Source: Muribaculaceae bacterium (GTDB lineage: Bacteria; Bacteroidota; Bacteroidia; Bacteroidales; Muribaculaceae). Taken from it: a stretch of 64,000 nucleotides of DNA. The position numbers and the translations under genes are program-made. This document shows, piece after piece, positions 61,486 through 64,000 of this stretch. Each line of letters opens with the position of its first letter. Within the stretch, counting starts at the first letter, position 1. Below the pieces are notes generated by a model, which did no database searches, had not been told where the DNA came from, and was given only the letters and a program-made list of their open reading frames with translations. Location of the stretch: the NCBI GenBank assembly GCA_017547845.1, contig JAFYNZ010000033.1:1-64000 (forward strand), given 5' to 3'.

Positions 61486-63096
61486 ATGCTGAGCAAAAAT
61501 AATGAATATGATGTCATTATTATAGGAGGCGGAGCCACCGGAGCCGGTACTGCTCGTGACTGTGCTATGCGTGGTCTGAAGACGCTCATCGTCGAGAGAC
61601 TCGACTTCACAGCAGGGGCTACAGGTCGTAACCATGGTCTTTTGCACTCCGGAGCACGATATGCTTCGACCGACAAGGAGTCGGCTGAAGAGTGTATCAA
61701 GGAAAATATGATTTTGCGTCGCATCGCTTCTCACTGTGTCGATGAGACCGATGGTCTCTTTATCACTCTCCCTGAAGATGACCTTAACTTCCAGAAAAGT
61801 TTCGTTGAGGCTTGTTTGCAATCAGGCATCAAGGCCGACATCATTGATCCTAAAGAGGCTCTTTTGCTCGAGCCTTCCGTAAATCCTGAACTCATCGGTG
61901 CTGTCAGAGTGCCTGATGGCTCAATCGACCCTTTCCGTCTGACTATATCCAACATTGTCGATGCTCAGCGACATGGAGCGGATGTACTCACATATCACGA
62001 ACTCACAGATTTCATTTTCGACGGTACATCTATCGTCGGAGTGAAACTTCACGATAAAGCCGGCAATCGCACTGTAGAATATCGTTCTAAGGTGACCATC
62101 AATGCCGGTGGTATTTGGGGCTACAAGATTGCAAAGATGGCTGGTGCTACAGTCAATATGATGCCTTCTAAGGGCTCACTCCTTATCATGGGTCATCGCA
62201 TCAACAACATGGTTATCAACCGTTGTCGCAAGCCTGCCGATGCCGATATCCTTGTGCCGGGCGACACTGTGTGCGTCATCGGTACGACATCTACAAAGGT
62301 GCCTCATGAGGAGGTTGACCTTATCCGACCAACTGCTGACGAAGTTGACATTCTTCTTCGCGAAGGCGAAAAACTTGCTCCGGCGTTGGCCTATACACGT
62401 ATTCTCAGAGCATACTCAGGTGTGCGTCCTTTGGTGGCATCAGACGATGACCCATCAGGTCGCAGCATCAGCCGCGGTATCGTCTGCCTCGACCACGAGA
62501 CTAGAGATGGTATCAGCGGATTTATCACTATCACCGGCGGTAAGCTCATCACATATCGCCTCATGGCTGAATGGGCCACTGACTTGGCTTGCAAGAAACT
62601 TGGTGTCAATGCCAAGTGTCAGACAGCCGACATCTGTCTCCCCGGCTCAGAAAAGCATAAAGACGACAACGCTCCACACACGACTGCTTACAAGGCAGCC
62701 GAATCACGCCACGGCTCGTTGACCAATAAGATTACGACAGGCGACAACTATTCCGACTCTCTCATCTGTGAGTGTGAAGGTGTTTCGGTCGGTGAGGTCA
62801 ACTATGCTATCAACGAACTCCATGTCCACAACATGATCAACCTTCGCCGTCGTACACGTGTCGGAATGGGTACATGTCAGGGCGAACTTTGCTCTTGCCG
62901 TGCTGCCGGATTGCTTGCCAATTCGCACGGTTGCAGCCAACGTGCCAAGGAAGACCTTGCAAGCTTCCTCAATGAGCGTTGGAAAGGTATCGCTCCTATT
63001 GCGTGGGGTGAATCACTCAGCGAAGCTCAATTCACATCATGGATATATGAAGGTGTGTGTGGTTTAAGTTTAACTAATAACGAAGATATACAATGA
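61486..63096 (+). CDS. glpA: Anaerobic glycerol-3-phosphate dehydrogenase subunit A
   Basis: A 536-residue FAD enzyme that oxidises glycerol 3-phosphate to dihydroxyacetone phosphate and passes electrons to the membrane partner. The FAD-binding start is NEYDVIIIGGGATGAGTARD, followed by RNHGLLHSGARYAS, DGSIDPFRL and GCSQRAKEDLASFLNERW. A C-terminal Cys-rich BFD-like domain (ICECEGVSVGEV, GTCQGELCSCRAAG) probably binds a [2Fe-2S] cluster. ATG 61486 is preferred over 61441 because homology starts at MLSKNNEYD, but the upstream ATG cannot be excluded. The stop overlaps glpB by 4 bases. Confidence 0.93.
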   Translation: MLSKNNEYDVIIIGGGATGAGTARDCAMRGLKTLIVERLDFTAGATGRNHGLLHSGARYASTDKESAEECIKENMILRRIASHCVDETDGLFITLPEDDLNFQKSFVEACLQSGIKADIIDPKEALLLEPSVNPELIGAVRVPDGSIDPFRLTISNIVDAQRHGADVLTYHELTDFIFDGTSIVGVKLHDKAGNRTVEYRSKVTINAGGIWGYKIAKMAGATVNMMPSKGSLLIMGHRINNMVINRCRKPADADILVPGDTVCVIGTTSTKVPHEEVDLIRPTADEVDILLREGEKLAPALAYTRILRAYSGVRPLVASDDDPSGRSISRGIVCLDHETRDGISGFITITGGKLITYRLMAEWATDLACKKLGVNAKCQTADICLPGSEKHKDDNAPHTTAYKAAESRHGSLTNKITTGDNYSDSLICECEGVSVGEVNYAINELHVHNMINLRRRTRVGMGTCQGELCSCRAAGLLANSHGCSQRAKEDLASFLNERWKGIAPIAWGESLSEAQFTSWIYEGVCGLSLTNNEDIQ

Positions 63097-64000
63097 GATT
63101 TGACACTATAATAATAGGCGGTGGTCTGGCAGGACTTGTCGCCGGCATCAAGCTAACTTCTGAAGGTCAGAAATGTGCTATTATCTCCTCAGGTCAAAGT
63201 GCATTGCATTTCTTCTCAGGCTCATTCGACCTCTTGGGTTACAATGGTACAAACGAGATTGACAATCCTATCGAAGCTATCGCCGGCCTTGATGCGAAGC
63301 ATCCCTATGCTAAGTTGGGAGCATCGACTGTGGCAGCTTTGGCAAATGAGGCGAAAGATTTCTTTGCATCGATGGGTGTCAGACTCAATGGTGACGCATC
63401 AGCCAACCATTATCGTATCAGCCCTACAGGCGAATTACGCAAGACCTGGCTCACTCTTGACAAGCATTTCGCTTGCGATAGTCTTGAGTCTCTTTCTCTC
63501 GGAAAAACCTTAATCCTTAATATAGATGGATTTCTTGATTTCCATCCCCACTTCCTCTCTGACGGTTTGAAACGTCAGGGCGTCGATTGTCATGTGGCGT
63601 CGGTGACAATCGATGAGTTGCAACGACTTCGCACAAGTCCTACGGAAATGCGTTCGGCTAATATTGCCAAGGTGCTCCATAAGGATGACGCTATCGTACG
63701 ACTCACCGAAAAAATTGCCGAAAAGTCGCAAGGATTTGATACAGTCATTCTGCCATCAGTCTTCGGTATCTACGACAGCTTGATGGAAAACTATCTCGTA
63801 GAGCGATTGAAATGCAATGTCAAGCTCGTCTCAACATTCCCGCCATCAGCGCCGGGCATACGTCTTCAGATGGCTCTAAAGCAACGTTTCCAAAACCTTG
63901 GCGGTGTTTACATGCTTGGTGATATGGTCACTAATGGTCACTTCGAAGGAAATCGTCTGATGGATATCCATACAGCCAATCATAAGGATATACCTTTCGA
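63093..64000 (+). CDS. glpB: Anaerobic glycerol-3-phosphate dehydrogenase subunit B (cut by window end)
   Basis: The gene begins at ATG 63093, overlapping the glpA stop as ATGA, and stays open to the window edge, so about 302 residues are visible. It opens MRFDTIIIGGGLAGLVAGIK, a flavin-binding GGG motif, then SALHFFSGSFDLLGYNG as in GlpB. GlpB links GlpA to the membrane subunit GlpC, expected just downstream. The coupling implies equal production of the two subunits. Confidence 0.9.
   Translation, partial: MRFDTIIIGGGLAGLVAGIKLTSEGQKCAIISSGQSALHFFSGSFDLLGYNGTNEIDNPIEAIAGLDAKHPYAKLGASTVAALANEAKDFFASMGVRLNGDASANHYRISPTGELRKTWLTLDKHFACDSLESLSLGKTLILNIDGFLDFHPHFLSDGLKRQGVDCHVASVTIDELQRLRTSPTEMRSANIAKVLHKDDAIVRLTEKIAEKSQGFDTVILPSVFGIYDSLMENYLVERLKCNVKLVSTFPPSAPGIRLQMALKQRFQNLGGVYMLGDMVTNGHFEGNRLMDIHTANHKDIPF

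Overview
The window looks like a chromosome segment of a gut Bacteroidales bacterium, most like the Muribaculaceae or Bacteroidaceae. The reasons are the recurring promoter pattern TTTG-N19/20-TAnnTTTG used by the Bacteroidetes primary sigma factor, many secreted or lipoprotein products, a C-terminal type IX secretion (Por) sorting domain, DUF3857, DUF3822 and DUF4252 family genes, a fused ribBA, and near-absence of Shine-Dalgarno sites. Species cannot be named from the sequence alone.

Region 1-8.5 kb is an AT-rich accessory stretch. It starts with a strongly structured, possibly pseudoknotted leader and a GIY-YIG nuclease-like gene. Then comes a compact gene set that looks like a ribosomally made, post-translationally modified peptide (RiPP) locus: a 41-residue Cys-containing precursor missed by ordinary gene length cut-offs (1029-1154), a hairpin terminator, a radical SAM/SPASM maturase with a PqqD-like N-terminus, and an overlapping metal-dependent amidohydrolase. 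This is the best candidate for an undescribed system. After it lie a lipoprotein, a WG-repeat protein interrupted by an in-frame TGA, a pyroglutamyl peptidase and an unusual ion channel with a large C-terminal domain.

Region 8.5-25 kb is mostly minus-strand core genes: an SPFH-like fragment, an acyl-CoA/ACP ligase, an AAA-ATPase/PD-(D/E)XK gene, an S41 protease lipoprotein, a barrel-like protein, topoisomerase IV subunit A, two tRNA-Pro copies flanking a glycine-zipper gene, the two GDP-L-fucose enzymes, tRNA-Leu, a CPA2 antiporter and tRNA-Asn. Region 25-37 kb holds an ECF sigma/anti-sigma operon with a candidate self-regulated promoter, a DUF234 ATPase flanked by 56-bp direct repeats, RNase R, YjdM, tRNA-Ser, and a plus-strand set for isoprenoid synthesis, TatD and asparaginase.

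Region 37-64 kb has rsmD and DUF3822, a pair of DUF3857 proteins (one with its transglutaminase residues lost), MgtE, a 1397-residue GH85 endo-N-acetylglucosaminidase carrying a type IX sorting tail, Mrp, TrmB, a leucine-rich-repeat surface protein, ribBA, two S9 peptidases around a PCMD-like protein, and a GlpR regulator divergent from glpA and glpB (cut by the window end). Together the secreted hydrolases, fucose synthesis and glycerol-3-phosphate genes fit a glycan- and peptide-feeding gut commensal.
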